DNA from: Fomitopsis serialis
Taxonomy: Eukaryota; Basidiomycota; Agaricomycetes; Polyporales; Fomitopsidaceae
Direction: 5' to 3'
Length of the DNA: 64,000 nt
Assembly (NCBI RefSeq): GCF_022376445.1
Contig: NW_025954975.1
Coordinates: 62,001-126,000 of the forward strand
The notes below the pieces were generated by a model that saw nothing but the letters and a program-made list of their open reading frames with translations, ran no database searches and was not told where the DNA came from. Of this stretch, positions 23,901-35,772 are shown in pieces. A program made the translations under genes and the position numbers. Position 1 is the first letter of the stretch. Each line of letters opens with the position of its first letter.

Positions 23901-24981
23901 CCAGATTTAGTTTGCCTCGGTTGTCGACATCCGCAAGTGCCCTGCACTATCGTCAGCAATCTCCATAGATGAAAGTGTGTATTGTGCGGCATGGTACGGG
24001 ATTGAGCGCGACGCAACAGACTGAGGTGCCACGACCACACAACTTCAGCACAATCCGCAGTCCAAGGATGCACCAGCACTGCTTCAAATTCGACTTCGTG
24101 CCAGGCGCCAGTGCGTCAAATTGCCCACATCCCGTCCACACACCCCCAGTTTTATGGAAAATAGATGAATGCGAGCACGTACCAAATCTTTGCAAGATCA
24201 TTCCTGTCCAGTCCACTCTGCCCGAACACCTCCAGCGCAGTCTCTCCGCCGATGAAGCCAGTCCCCTGCATGTCCCAAGCTCGGAAGATCTGATCATATT
24301 GCTTCTTCTCGGCCTTGCTGAGAGCCCAGGGCACCCTCGGCGCCGCATTTCCACGCTGTACCTGATTGTGCTGCTGGAAGTTCTGCTGGAGGGACATGCC
24401 CCCAAGCTGGGCGGACGGCAGCTGGGGCGCGCCGGCAGGGTTGTAAGGCATCGTCGGATTGATAGGCATGAACGTCGTCGACATCATCTGCAGCCGTGGG
24501 TCGACGAAGCCCGTCATCTGCGGTACCAGCGGACGTAGCCCACCGCCAGCACCGGGGTACCCTGTGGCTGAGCTTGCAAGGGCGACGCCGCCGGGAAGCG
24601 GCCAGTCGGTTGCGACTGCAGTCCAAGGAATCCACTGTTCTGTGGGCCAGCATTCTGCTGGAACTGTGAGGGGATCGGAGGCACAGGTGGGGGCGGAGGC
24701 GGGGCGCGCTGCTGGAAGCCGCTGGCACCCTGGAAGCCCGTCTGCTGGGGAAGCAACGACCCTTGCTGTCCAGGAAATCCGGTTTGCTGAGGCTGTTGGA
24801 AACCAGGCGCGCCTGGAAAGCCAGTTTGCTGGGGCTGTTGAAAGCCTGGGGGTCGTTGACCTGGAAAGCCGATGGGCTGCGGTGCGATGCCACCGTTAGG
24901 CTGGAATCCTTGCTGGAACTGTTGTGGATTGTACCCCGTTTGCATGGGATACTGATAGCCTGGTTGGCCCCATTGCGCCAT
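17989..24981 (-). CDS. intersectin/Pan1-like endocytic scaffold with EH, WH2, two SH3, DH and PH domains
   Basis: The domain order matches basidiomycete Cin1/intersectin, which links clathrin endocytosis, actin and Rho-GTPase activation. The ATG is at 24981 ([11 protein letters not shown]). A Gln-rich start has QQTGF repeats and LxxQxTG sites ([14 protein letters not shown]) like the Prk1/Ark1 targets of Pan1. Then come an EH domain ([32 protein letters not shown]), coiled coils near 23500-23200, an Arg/Asp repeat stretch, proline-rich blocks and a WH2 motif ([20 protein letters not shown]). Next are SH3-1 (SLYPYEG, DWWYG), SH3-2 ([15 protein letters not shown]), a DH domain ([32 protein letters not shown]) and a PH domain ending [13 protein letters not shown]. 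The stop is at 17991-17989; I see no C2 domain. Five one-base frame slips occur in homopolymers: 24593-24595, 22883-22886, 22204-22205, 21777-21779 and 21180-21182. Confidence 0.85.
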
Positions 24982-27621
24982 GAGCGTCGGGAGTCGGCGT
25001 CGTGGAGGTCGTGGATGGTAAGAGCGAAGCGGAGTGATTGGGCGACTCCGGCCCTGTTCAGTAGTGGGCGTCTGTTCACGCGATGCGTCACATCGCTTGC
25101 ACACTTCACACTTGCTTCACACAAAACAGAACTTCGGCTAGTACTAGTAGTAGCACTGCTATTGAGGCAGTCTAAGACATTTATCTAATATACATTCGGC
25201 TCACTGCACATCATGCATGGACGGCACGTTCTACAAGGCAATGGGCCAAAGGGCAATCGTGGTCGCGGTGATGCTCGGGTACTGCACGACATGCTGGCTG
25301 CGCACACGATAGCGTACGCTGTACCAGATCATTCATACCAGAGTACGCTTGAGATAGGGAAGTACTGGCACTTGGTCGCTGAGGCAGCTCGTGATGGGTC
25401 CTATCGTGAGGGATCATCCCTGCCCTATTTAAGCCTATGCACAAGGGATTGAAGATTCTGCTCGCGATCCTTTACATCATCGATTGAGCGAGCGTCCGCC
25501 CCAAGCGGCAAGCCTACACTTCAGCACATCACTTTACTTCATCGACTGGCAACTTACCTCCTGGCATGCCATGGGCTTCGACTTGGAATGCGACATACGT
25601 ACGAGAAGAGTCAAACAGGATACATCGCAGTGAGATAGCTTGCGCGGGAGGCCCTCTCAACAACCTGCTCAGAGCCTTTGCAAGCATTGAGACAGACGGT
25701 AACATGGCTAGGCTGAAAACATCATAGAATAGCATCGCTGAAATTACTGTACTTGCTAATAACCTGCATAGAGCCAACAAAAAATACGAGGGGATATACG
25801 CACCTTACGCATACCACGACAACATTGTGATGAACAGTACACAGCTGTAGAGGCGTGAATCAGTCTTCGTCAAACCAAAAACGGATGTATGACGGTGTAT
25901 CAGAGAACCGCGTCTCGACAGGCGCAACTCCCCTTACAGGGAGCGCTCTCAGACGGCACTTCCTAATTGCATTCGGTTTGGAATCATCCCGTATAACGAA
26001 GAGCCTCGCATAAACTATAGACAGCTACTCACATTGTACTACGTTGAGGTGACTTCTTCATTAGAATGTCGAATCGCCTGCTTGCAACGGGTAAAAGACC
26101 GTCATCCGACTAGTCACGCAGACTGTGATAGAGGGTGGTCAGAAAACATTCAAGGCGTTGGTAGGATGATAAGATTCAGAGGTGCAAAATATTTGGCTGT
26201 ATGCTCTGCCTTCTCGTCACAGCTCCTCGAGCTACGACTGGGGCGGCAGCGATCTCATCACTATAAAAGATGAATGGATGAACCTCACCTTCAACAGCAC
26301 CTACGCCGAGCCAGCAATGGAACCTGAGGAAAGTGCACGAAGGATGCGCGTCGACCGCGGCGAAGAGGGATAGCGCCTACGACGTACTGCAGCGAGAGAA
26401 TTTTATATCCGGCAGATGCCGAGCCGCGACGCGGTGCATGTGACTCCCCATTGACGCGTTGTGTCGGGACTCGCCACAGCCGCGGCTACCACTGCAACTA
26501 GGTGTAACTCTCCGTACTTCTCTGCATATGTGACGGTCCTTACCAAATTACTTACACACAGATAATTGCTGTATACATCCGCCCAAAACAGTGCCATGTC
26601 TGAACCCAAAAGGTTCGTCTGCTATTTTCCTCGCATTCAGGTGGACCTACTTACGCTACAAGATGGCTCGCAGCAGCCTTTACATCACCTCAATTGACGA
26701 CCAGACCTATCATTCCATTGTCGTACTTCTCTCCTGACGGCACAGCTACTTTCAGGCTGAAGTCTGCCACCGGTCCCTCCATGGGCTGGCACCCCGAAGT
26801 GCGAGGACCTCAGCCTAGGACATCTAGCTCAGCTCAGTGAGTACGGACCTGTTACAGGAATCAGCAGCCGCGCATGGCGAGCCTATTTGAGCCACGCTGC
26901 ATGAAGACGAAGGGACTTGAGACACCTGCGGCTACATACGATTCCAGGCATCAAAGGTCAAGCCTGATCGGTAAAGCCCCCCCTAAATCTGACTCCTTCT
27001 GGTCGCTCATCCCACCTGCTGCGTAGCGTTGGTTCTTATGCCGAGCATTTGCTGCTGTATAACAAGGATGCCTGTCGCGCTGGGCAGCGACATTGTTCCA
27101 CGAATTATGTGATGCGACAAGTCAAGTGGTCCCCGGCTTCGATAGGCGATGGCTTAGTGCACTGTGACTCACTGCATGGTGTCTGCGAATGAGTCGACGA
27201 TGTACTTCAAGTTAGGCCAGTCGGGCAAACGAACACTCTGACTTTCTGACACGTTTCACGGTGACATGCGAAAGCTTTCTAAACAATTCCAGAGTGCTGA
27301 GTCATTCAAGACAATATTATTGGACACTGCGCTGAAGGACAGCGTGAGACCATGAGAGGTGCGTATCGGAGGAGGTGAGCGTAGACCCTTCGCGAAACTT
27401 AGTAACATCATGATGTTCGGACCGCTGTCAGACATAGCGCAATCGCTGATTTGAACGACCGGGGATCTCTTGTCACGGGTCCGTCGTAACTGACTTGACG
27501 CAGGTCTACATTCGTAAGCTCTCCGTGATCAGAATAGGACAGACGATGCGAAGAAACGCTATAAGAGCACCAATGTTCCGAGACAGCCACATTCACAGAC
27601 CTTCAGCGAGATAACAACAAC
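24982..27621. other. gene-poor region, 2.6 kb
   Basis: I see no gene I can support. Features noted are an isolated TATAAAA near 26262-26268, followed by a short frame (about 26180-26370, with WGGSDLITIKDEWMNLT) that reads like a protein fragment, and another TATTTAA-like element near 25425-25431. Either could mark a decayed gene. No terminal repeats or transposon genes were seen. Confidence 0.45.
27560..27565 (+). promoter_or_regulatory. TATA-like element of the hydrolase gene
   Basis: TATAAG lies 57 bp upstream of the hydrolase ATG at 27622, a usual distance for a fungal TATA box. Confidence 0.4.
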
Positions 27622-28707
27622 ATGAGCAAGCGCATCATTACCTACCGGCGTGTGGGCGACCTCGACATCAAGCTCGATGTCTCCGTGCCACCGTCGGCTG
27701 CCACAGGCAGCGTGTTGCCAGCGGTGATTTACTTCCATGGGGGCGGCTTGTTGTCGGGCAGCCGTACGGAAGAAGATGTATTCACCCCAGTCTGGTTAAA
27801 AAGTAAGTTGTAATCTTCCCTATGACTTGTGTGAACAGTGCACTTATGCCATGCATTCGTCTCAGGGTCTACGCTCCAACGAGGGCTCATCTACATCGCA
27901 GCAGACTACCGCCTCTCACCTCCCTCCACGGCTCTCGACATCATCGAGGACGTCAAGGCACTCTTCGCCTTCCTAGCGCGCCCGACGTTCTCCGAGCAAC
28001 ACTTGCCCAATGGCATATCGCTAGACGCTACACGCCTCGCAGTCGCAGGATTCTCTGGCGGAGGCTATGTCGCGCGAGTGGCAGGCATCTACGCAGAGCC
28101 TAAACCGAAGGCCGTGTTGTCCATGTTCGGCATGGGAGGCGATTTCCTGTCCGATCACTGGCTCGCGGTGAAGGATACGTACCTCAGGTTCCCCGGCGCG
28201 GACCAGATCACGGACGTATCCGTAGCCCACCTCCTCGACCCTTCGATCGCTGCTGTAGCAGAGATGCCGCTGAAAGTGCGGAGCGACGGGACGTTGTCGG
28301 ATGACGAGAACCGTTGGTATCTCTTCACGCACGCATGGCACAAGGGTAACCTTCTCGACTTCGTTCTCGGCGAGCCCATATCCGCCACCCTGCGCGGCCT
28401 CCCGTACGCTGACCGCCTCGCGGCAATCCCTCCTCGTCTGCGTCCGGCGATCCTAGAAGACCAAATCAACGCTGCGTTCCCACCGACGTACTTCGTACAC
28501 GGAGCGATCGACCACTGCGTCTTAGCCTCCGAGTCTGAGAAGACGTACCAGCGGCTGCGGGAGCTGGGAGTCACGGCCGAGCTGGACATCGTCCCGGATG
28601 CTGATCATGGTCTCGTCACGAGGACTAACCCGCCGCTGCCAGCACCCGGATCCGACGAAGCACAGGAGAGGGGGATGGATTTCGTCGCGCAGGAACTGCG
28701 CAAGTGA
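27622..28707 (+). CDS. alpha/beta hydrolase (hormone-sensitive-lipase/arylesterase type)
   Basis: This is a serine hydrolase of the alpha/beta-hydrolase-3 type, expected to cleave ester or amide bonds. Exons 27622-27802 and 27866-28707 flank a 63-bp intron (gtaagt...ctcag) and total 341 codons. The oxyanion motif HGGG occurs in VIYFHGGGLLSG, the nucleophile elbow is GFSGGG, and IAADYRLSPPSTALDIIEDV is typical of the fold. The likely acid is in HGAIDHCVL and the His in VPDADHGLV, so the triad looks complete. It has no signal peptide or membrane segment, so it is probably cytosolic. It sits alone between a gene-poor stretch and a convergent BTB gene, and the substrate cannot be inferred. Confidence 0.8.
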
Positions 28708-28806
28708 CACGACATGTAGGAATAGACTACGCTTGTACTTACCATTGATATGTGCTTCAACTCGACGACCCGAATTGAGGACCAGGCAAAGCTCTCTCTC
28801 TGATTT

Positions 28807-29950
28807 TCATCGACGTGGGCGAGGTGCGCGAATTACAATATCGTGTCTGCGAAAATGAAGGTCAAAGGATACTTGGCGGGCTGAGAGTACAGGTTTCAAA
28901 TGTGGCATACCTTGCGCCGCCCACGGAATGTTCCAATGCACGACAGTGACCCCCATGTGCTGTGGAAGGTCGCACCAAATCGCCTCGCATTCTCTCTCGT
29001 CATCGTGCTGAACCATCTGCCAACAGCTCTGGCACATCAAATGTTGCTCTTTCCGTTCATCGAGTCCTACGTTGTCCAAGAAGGAAAGGTCCGTGATCAA
29101 CCCCTCCTTTACGATGTTCATAGCCATGACTTTGAGAGCGGCTTTACAAGTCTTCTCTTGTCTGCATCCATCGCTGATACGAATGGTGGGCGCAAAGAAC
29201 CATTTGAATCTCTTCTCCCTGAGCGCTGCCAGTAGGTTCGCCCTACCATCGAGGCACCGTATGATATCCTCGGAAGACAACCGTTCCACTGTGCCATTTT
29301 TGCGGGGTACGCCGTGAAGCAGCAAGTTGTTCGGGAGAAGTCCGCAGATGTAGAGTGCTGTGGGCAGTACGGTACCGATTTGCGTGAGACGCGCCAAGTT
29401 AACAGCTTCGATGGCGTCCGCGTCAACAAATGACATGGATCGACTACCTCGACTTCGGAGGGCATAACATTCCACAAATGATGCCACGAAGCAGCTCTTG
29501 AGACGTGTTATGGCACCTGCGAAGATGTGCTCCATCTGGTACTTGTGGCCCAGCCGTATCAAACATGCGATAGTTGAGAATGGAATGCAGCTTCTTGCTC
29601 CGAAGTACATGCTACGACACAGCGCGGATACACCCGAGTAAATGCTTGATTGACACTGCTCCCATATGATTCACGCACCTGCACCCATCGTACAACGCGG
29701 CCAATAAAACCTCTACATCTCCGGCTATGTCATGCAACTGCACGACAACACAGCCATCCCGCATGTCCGGCGAGGTCTGGGGAAGCTTGAATAGGTCGCG
29801 AAAGACGACAGAGTGCCGAGACAGAACGCTCGTATGAACGCGGAATGAGTTATCCCCAACTTGAAGGATCACATTGCCGTCATCGAACCAGTACGTCGGT
29901 GATTTCTCCGTTGAGGTCGTCGTTTCGGGCTGGTCCTCATGAGACGGCAT
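28807..29950 (-). CDS. BTB/POZ domain protein
   Basis: The ATG is at 29950 (MPSHEDQPETTT). Exons 29950-29679 and 29611-28807 flank a 67-bp intron and give 358 residues. The N-terminus reads WFDDGNVILQVGDNSFRVH and LSRHSVVFRDLF, the standard start of the large BTB family in mushroom-forming fungi, followed by a helical BACK-like region. A later part contains a Cys-rich patch (CQSCWQMVQHDDERECEAIWC) that could bind zinc. An alternative last intron starting gtatgc near 28913 would shorten the end to AAQDTIL. Its partners are unknown. It is a different BTB subtype from the pair at 41-44 kb. Confidence 0.75.
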
Positions 29951-30492
29951 CTCCAGTTGTGACAGGCAGTCCGGGTTGTGACCGGACGCGAGTGCTGCCA
30001 GCCTCACGCTTCACCGTGACTGACAGTGGCAAAGGACAAGCCAGGTAGCGACGAGGGCTGGGAGCGAGCTAGGCGAGCCGAGTTGACGATGTCGCGGTGG
30101 GAGTCAGTAGTAGTCCGTCGTGATGTTTGGGACTCGAACGGCCTGGCAGTGAGAGAAAATCCATCAAGAGTAATAATCCCTCCTCCCGCTCCTCCTTGCG
30201 TGAGATCGGATCTGATCGTGATCGCAACGCGACTTCACTCTTTTTCTTCGAAATCTTTAACAAAGCACACTTTGACAAGTTGTGCTGTGCACAGCGGTCA
30301 ATGAGCAGCATCCTCTGATGTTTTCAATACTCAAAAGCCTCGAAATATAGGTGAGCGTTCGCAATCGTTGCAGCCTAGCGTTTATAATAGGTACATGAAA
30401 TATGTGCAAGGTGACGGAGTCGAGATGCTACAATACATTCGATGTGTGAAGAGTGGTGGATGGAGGAAAAGTACTATCAGAAATGCGACATC
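29951..30492. other. intergenic region
   Basis: This holds the upstream region of the BTB gene and the 3' flank of the first DUF2828 gene. No extra gene was recognised. Confidence 0.5.
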
Positions 30493-32780
30493 CTAGTCCA
30501 AGACAACCAGTCCGTCAAAGCTCTTGCTCGAAACGGCCTTCTGCATAACACTCAATGGGTCAAAGTCATCCTGCCCAACCACCTCTTCCTGCTGAGGCTT
30601 GGCGTCAACCTCTATCGCGACGTCATCGACGTCCGCTTCACCCATGAACACCTTGAGCAGAGCAGGAGAGAATCCATTCATGAGAGCGACGCCCTTCCGA
30701 TCAGCCGTCACTGGGATCGCTGGCATCCCCGCTTCGTTGTGCTGCGCGAGATCCCAATAGACGATCCGCGGGACCTCGTATCCAGCTTCTTTGTACGCGC
30801 GCTCAATCGCATCGTGGTTTGTCTCCCACTTTGTAGTTACGCCCCGACTCCTGTGAGCATCTGCGGCTGTCGTTTCAGTGGCCTCGTCAAACTGCATGTC
30901 CGAGAAAACGAAAAGAATCTTGATCATGTCCTCTGGCTTGACCTTGTTTGCGATAGCGAGAGGCAAGAGCAGATCCACAAAGACGGCATGGAGATTGGTG
31001 TTCATGTCCCAGTGCGAATGTTCCATTTCCCGTAATGCGCGTACGAGGCCGACACGTTCAACATCGACGGTCTGGAACTGGGGACATCTGGAGAACGTGA
31101 TGAAGCCGCCAGAGAACGGGGGCTTCGCGAGCTGCGCGGTGATGAGCGACAGAGCGAGGGCCACTTGGATGGGCTGGCCCGCCATCGAGGCAGAGACGTC
31201 GCACACAGCGAGCGCGCTGTCGAGCCTGCCTGCCTCCCGTAGACGATTCACGAGCGATGTCCATTGAGCCTCGAGAACACGGATTTGCATCTGTTTTATC
31301 TTGCGCTTGAGTTCCTGCAATGCCGGTGGTCCCCAGACGTGGTCGCATTCCACGGCTTGCACGGCCTTCACGATCTCGTGCGGCATCAGCGTCGCCCCGC
31401 TAATCTTCTTCTTACCGCTCTCGACTTTGTACATGTACCCTTCGAGGCCCTCCGGGTCGTGCTTGTAGAAGTGCACGGTGTTGATCTTCATACACAGCGC
31501 GGGCACACGCGAGTAGTTGATCTCCTTCCAGCGCCCTGCCGACATCAACGGTTCGGGCACAACGAGCGTGCGTCGGAGGGGCGTTAGCACCCAACGTTGG
31601 TAGTATGAGCGTAAGATGTGCGTCTCGAGTACAGCCAGGGGCGCGTCGCGGGACACTTGGATGCGAAGGTTCGCTGAGAGGCCCGCGTCATGCAGCAGCA
31701 AACCAATCGCGGTACTAAGGTTGGTGACGCGGTCATGGGAGCCCTGGGGCGTCGGTGCCCACTTCCCTGCGAGCGACAGCCGCTTCGACAGCACCCACCA
31801 CTCGTCCGAACCGTGTTTCACGTTCTCCATCTGTTGGAGAAGGGCCAAGTCTTGAACAAGCTTCTCTGCGAAGAGACGTGCCACCATCACGTAGAGAGCA
31901 CGAAACCGGGGCTCCTGGAGCTTGGCCTCGAGGCGCTCGAAGTTCGCCTGGTTACGCTCTGACCTTGTAGGTTCATCTCCTCCAGGTCGCCTCAGGACTC
32001 GTCGGAGCTCCCTGCGATCACGGGCAACACGCGTGGCGTCGTGAGAGGGATGTGACGTCTTATCGAACTCATCGAGCTGGCGCTGAATATCTTCGACGAC
32101 AAGGGGTGGACGACGGGGGTATGCAGAAACGTTGCGGGCTCAGTCCTGGGCGACAGCTCGTCGAGCTCAGCGAGAGCAACGATGTTCAGGAGATCTTTCC
32201 AATAACCATGCGACAGTCCCTCGGTCCGATACGGACGCGTGCACAGCGGTTCGACGAGACGCGGCAGGTTGACAACAGCGGTCCGTGGATGATTCTCGTA
32301 CAACCACCCGTACGCCCTGACGTATTGGTTTAACACATTGTATGAGTGAGGCATGATCGAGGCTAGTTGTGACGACTTACTGATAGAAGACCTCCCTCTC
32401 ACCCTTGCCATCGTGGATGCTTCGCAAGTGCCAGATGATGCGCAACGTAAGCTGCGGGTCGTGCTCCCATGCTGCTTCGAGGTACCGCGAGATATTCGTC
32501 CCATGCGCGCGTGGCCGCAGTGCCTGGAAGGCATCCAGGGTAGGTGATTGCGTAGACGAGTACGCAGGCGCGCCGTTCTCCGTGACCGTATGCTGCGCTG
32601 TCGCTAGGAGCGCATCCATGAAAGGACTCCGGGGATCGGGAACTACCTCAGGCTCAGGTACAGCCACGACGTGCTCCTTCGCAGGTAAGAGGATGTCGAG
32701 GAAATCCGGAGAATAGAGCTCAGGGATGGTAGGTAGCGTGACATTCTGAGACGATGCTAGTGCAGGAGGGGGAGATACAT
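30493..32780 (-). CDS. DUF2828 / vWA-like protein, copy 1
   Basis: DUF2828 proteins, found in fungi, plants and large viruses, are uncharacterised; they resemble TROVE/vWA (Ro60-like) proteins. Seen here are an N-terminal segment (VTLPTIPELYSPDFLDILL), a helical core (DPQLTLRIIWHLRSIHDGKG), HGYWKDLLNIVALAEL, and a C-terminal vWA domain with MIDAS-type DVSASM and FVFSDMQFDEA. Intron 32380-32317 (64 bp) joins EREVFYQ to AYGWLYENHP. The frame breaks at the G run 32115-32119 (one C short on the coding strand) between ATFLHTP and the next conserved block. The start is unclear: the family's MxxPPA start would need one more base in the run at 32768-32772, placing the ATG at 32780, or translation may begin at 32886. 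It is a tandem paralogue of the next gene. Confidence 0.75.
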
Positions 32781-32886
32781 TCCGATGCGTGCTGAGGAGG
32801 CGCACCCGAGTGCAATAATCGGACTGCGCGTGCAGACGTACTTTCCCTGCGCGATGCCATACGTTTAGTGCTCGACAAGGGCGCAT

Positions 32887-33542
32887 CCTTCAATATGCGA
32901 TTCCACGGCCCCTCCGGAGTCTGGCTGAGCAGTCGGATGCCAACTTGAACCGTTGACCTCCGCCCGCCGTCTTGCACAGGTAGCAGTGTCTACTGGAAGC
33001 CTTGATCACAAGCAGATGGCAAGTAAGGATACACTAACACCGTGCGCTGCACACGATGCGGTTCACGGCTCACAACACGGAGTTGAGATGGAAGTATGTA
33101 TGTAGGTTTTGTGATGCGGACTCATTGCGGAGGACTCGGACACTCGCGGCGTCTCGCGCGCCCGGGCGGCCCCAGTTGCGCGGTCACGTGCACGGACGGT
33201 ACACGGTGGAGCGCGGAGCTGGGAGCCAATCACAAAGCTCAAATGTCGACGCGGTGGATCCGGAGACACCGCGTTTTCCCTTAAGATGTAGGAATATAGC
33301 AATATAGGATATAGGATAGGATATAGAGAATGCACTAGTATGCGGCGGTGGCATGTGAATGTTTGAATAAGCACAAGTGTCCGACGTGGGGCTCGGTTCG
33401 AGCGAGCAAGTCAAATCGCGAGGATGAGCTACTCTGAAAGACACGATATCATTACACGATGGGTCATATTTTGGGGTATCAGCATTGTACAGATTGCGAG
33501 ATGTAGCGAACAGTCCACCCATAATTTACCGTATGCACCGAG
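32887..33542. other. intergenic region between DUF2828 copies
   Basis: 656 bp hold the promoter side of DUF2828 copy 1 and the 3' flank of copy 2, including the AT-rich repeat at 33285-33330. No gene was seen. Confidence 0.5.
33285..33330. repeat. short AT-rich imperfect tandem repeat
   Basis: The sequence repeats GGATATA/GGATA units about five times in irregular spacing (for example around 33305-33325). It is too short and degenerate to be more than simple-sequence DNA. Confidence 0.6.
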
Positions 33543-35772
33543 TCAATCAACCACAACGAGCCCATCGAAGCTCTTGTTTGAGACGGCCTTCTTCATTATA
33601 CTGAGCGGGTCGAACTCCGAGTCTGACTCCCCTTTCACCTTCTCCCATCCATCCTCAACCTCCTCTGCAGCCTCTTCAGCGTTGGCGTCGCCCACGAACA
33701 CCTTCATCAGAGCAGGCGAGAACCCGTTCATGAGGGCGACACCCTTACGGTTGGCCGTCACAGGGACCGCCGCCATCCCCGGACCACGGTGCGCTGCGAG
33801 ATCCCAGTAGACGATCCGCGGAACCTCGTACCCAGCCTCTGCGTACGCCCGCTCAATGGCGTCGTGGTTGGTCTCCCACGCAGTGGCGTCCGCTTCCGTG
33901 GCTTCGTCAAACTGCATGTCTGAGAACACGAAGAGCGTCTTGATCATGTCCTCCTGCTTGACCTTGTTTCTTACAGCGAGGGGGAGCAGGAGGTCCACGA
34001 AGACGGCATGGAGGTCCGTGTTCATGGCCCACTCCGACCGCACCATCTCTCCTAGCGTGCGTGCGAGGCCGTTGCGCTCGACGTCGACGGTCAGAAACTG
34101 GGGAGATTTCGAGAACGTGATGAAGCCGCCAGAGAAGGGGGGCCTAGCGAGCTGCGCTGTGACGAGCGAGAGGGCGAGAGCGACTTGGATGGGCTGGGCC
34201 GCCATCGAGCCGGAGACGTCGCATACAGCGAGTGCGCTGTCGAGGCTGCCCGCCTCACGCAGACGCTGTACGAGTGACGTCCACTGTGCCTCAAGGACGC
34301 GCATCTGCATCTGCCTGACCTTGCGCTCGAGTTTCTGCAATCCCGGCTGCGTCCTGGTAGACTCGCGCTCCACGGCTTGCACGGCCTTCACGATCTCGTG
34401 CGGCATCAGCGTCGCACCGTTCATCGTCTTCTTGCCGCTCTCGACCTTGACCATGTAGGCCTCGAAGCCGTCCGGATCATGCTTGTAGAAGCGCACCGCG
34501 TTTGTTTTCATGCACCACGAAGCCACGCGCGTATAGTCAATTTCCTTCCAGCGCCCAGCCGACATCAGCGGCTCGGGCACAGCGAGCGTGCGCCGGAGGG
34601 GCGTCAGCACCCAACGTTGGTAGTACGAGCGTAGGATGTGTGTTTCGAGCGCAGGCAGCGGCGTATCGCGTGACACAGCGACACGTAAGTCTGAGAACAC
34701 ACCGGCGTCGTGCAGGAGCAGACAGATCGCAGTGCTGAGGTTCGTGACGCGGTCATGGGAGCCCTGCGGTGTCGGAGCCCATTTTCCTATCAGTGACAGC
34801 CGTTTTGACAGAACCCACCACTCTTCGGAGCCGTGCTTCACCTCTTCCATCTGCCTGAGGATCGACACGTCCTGCGTGAGCTTCTCCGCGAAGAGGCGAG
34901 CTACCATCACGTAGAGTGCGCGAAACTCTGGCTCCATGAGTTTGGTCTCGAGGCGCGCGTGGTTCGCATGCGCCCGCCCAGATTTTGTGACGTCGATTCC
35001 CTGAGCATTCGTACGTCGCACCGCGCGCCGAACCGCCTCACGACCACGGGGCGCATGCAGGAACGTCGCAGGCTCATCCCTTGGCTGTAGCTCGTCAACC
35101 TCCGCGAGGGCGACGATGTTGAGGAGATCTTTCCAGCAGCCGTGTGGCATGCCCCCACGACGCGCTTTCGGACCTTTCGGATGCGTGCACAGGGGTTCAA
35201 TTAGCCGCGGCAGGTTCGTGATAGCAGTTCGCGGATGCTTGGCGTACAACCATCCGAAAGCCCTGTTGTAAGTCTGATGAGCAAGCGGTCGGAGAATAGT
35301 CAAGGTAGACGAAGGCTTACTGGTAGAAGACTTCCCTCTCGCCCTTGCCATCGTGGATGCTTCGTAGGTGCCATATGATGCGCAGCGTGAGTTGCGGGTC
35401 ATCCTCCCATGATGCGTCAAGATATCGTGGGATGCTCGGCCCATGCGCGTACGGTCGCAACGCCTGGAAGGCATCCAGGGTGGGTGAGAGCGTGGATGAG
35501 AACGCCGGCGCACCGTTTTCCGTGAAGGTCTGATGGGCTGTCGCCTGAAGCGCATCCATCATAGGATTGCGCGCCTCAGGGACCGTCGTGGGTGCGGGCT
35601 CATGCACCACATTTTGCTGGACGGGCAAGATGATGTCTAGAAAGTCTGGAGAGTAAAGCTCTGGGATGACGGGTAAAGTGACATTCTGGGACGACGCTGT
35701 CGCTGGAGGGGTGTCCATCTTTTTGCGTGTAAAGGGACCCGGTTGTAGATGTGTTACACGGGTGCTGGACAT
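33543..35772 (-). CDS. DUF2828 / vWA-like protein, copy 2
   Basis: This is a full-length paralogue of the neighbouring gene with the same strand, exon structure and order. The ATG at 35772 gives MSSTRVTHLQPGP, followed by VTLPVIPELYSPDFLDIILP. An intron near 35321-35262 joins EREVFYQ to AFGWLYAKHP. RMPHGCWKDLLNIVALAEV, KHGSEEWWVLSKRLSLIG and PTPQGSHDRVTNLSTAI are shared with copy 1. The vWA part has DVSGSMAAQP, TFSKSPQFLTVDVE and FVFSDMQFDEA. The frame is intact throughout, unlike copy 1. The long middle segment has a charged insert absent from copy 1 (RGREAVRRAVRR). Its function is unknown, but metal-dependent ligand binding through the MIDAS motif is expected from the fold. Confidence 0.8.

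Noticed and set aside
33285..33330. AT-rich repeat as an origin or centromere-like element
   Set aside because: It is under 50 bp and degenerate; simple-sequence slippage explains it.
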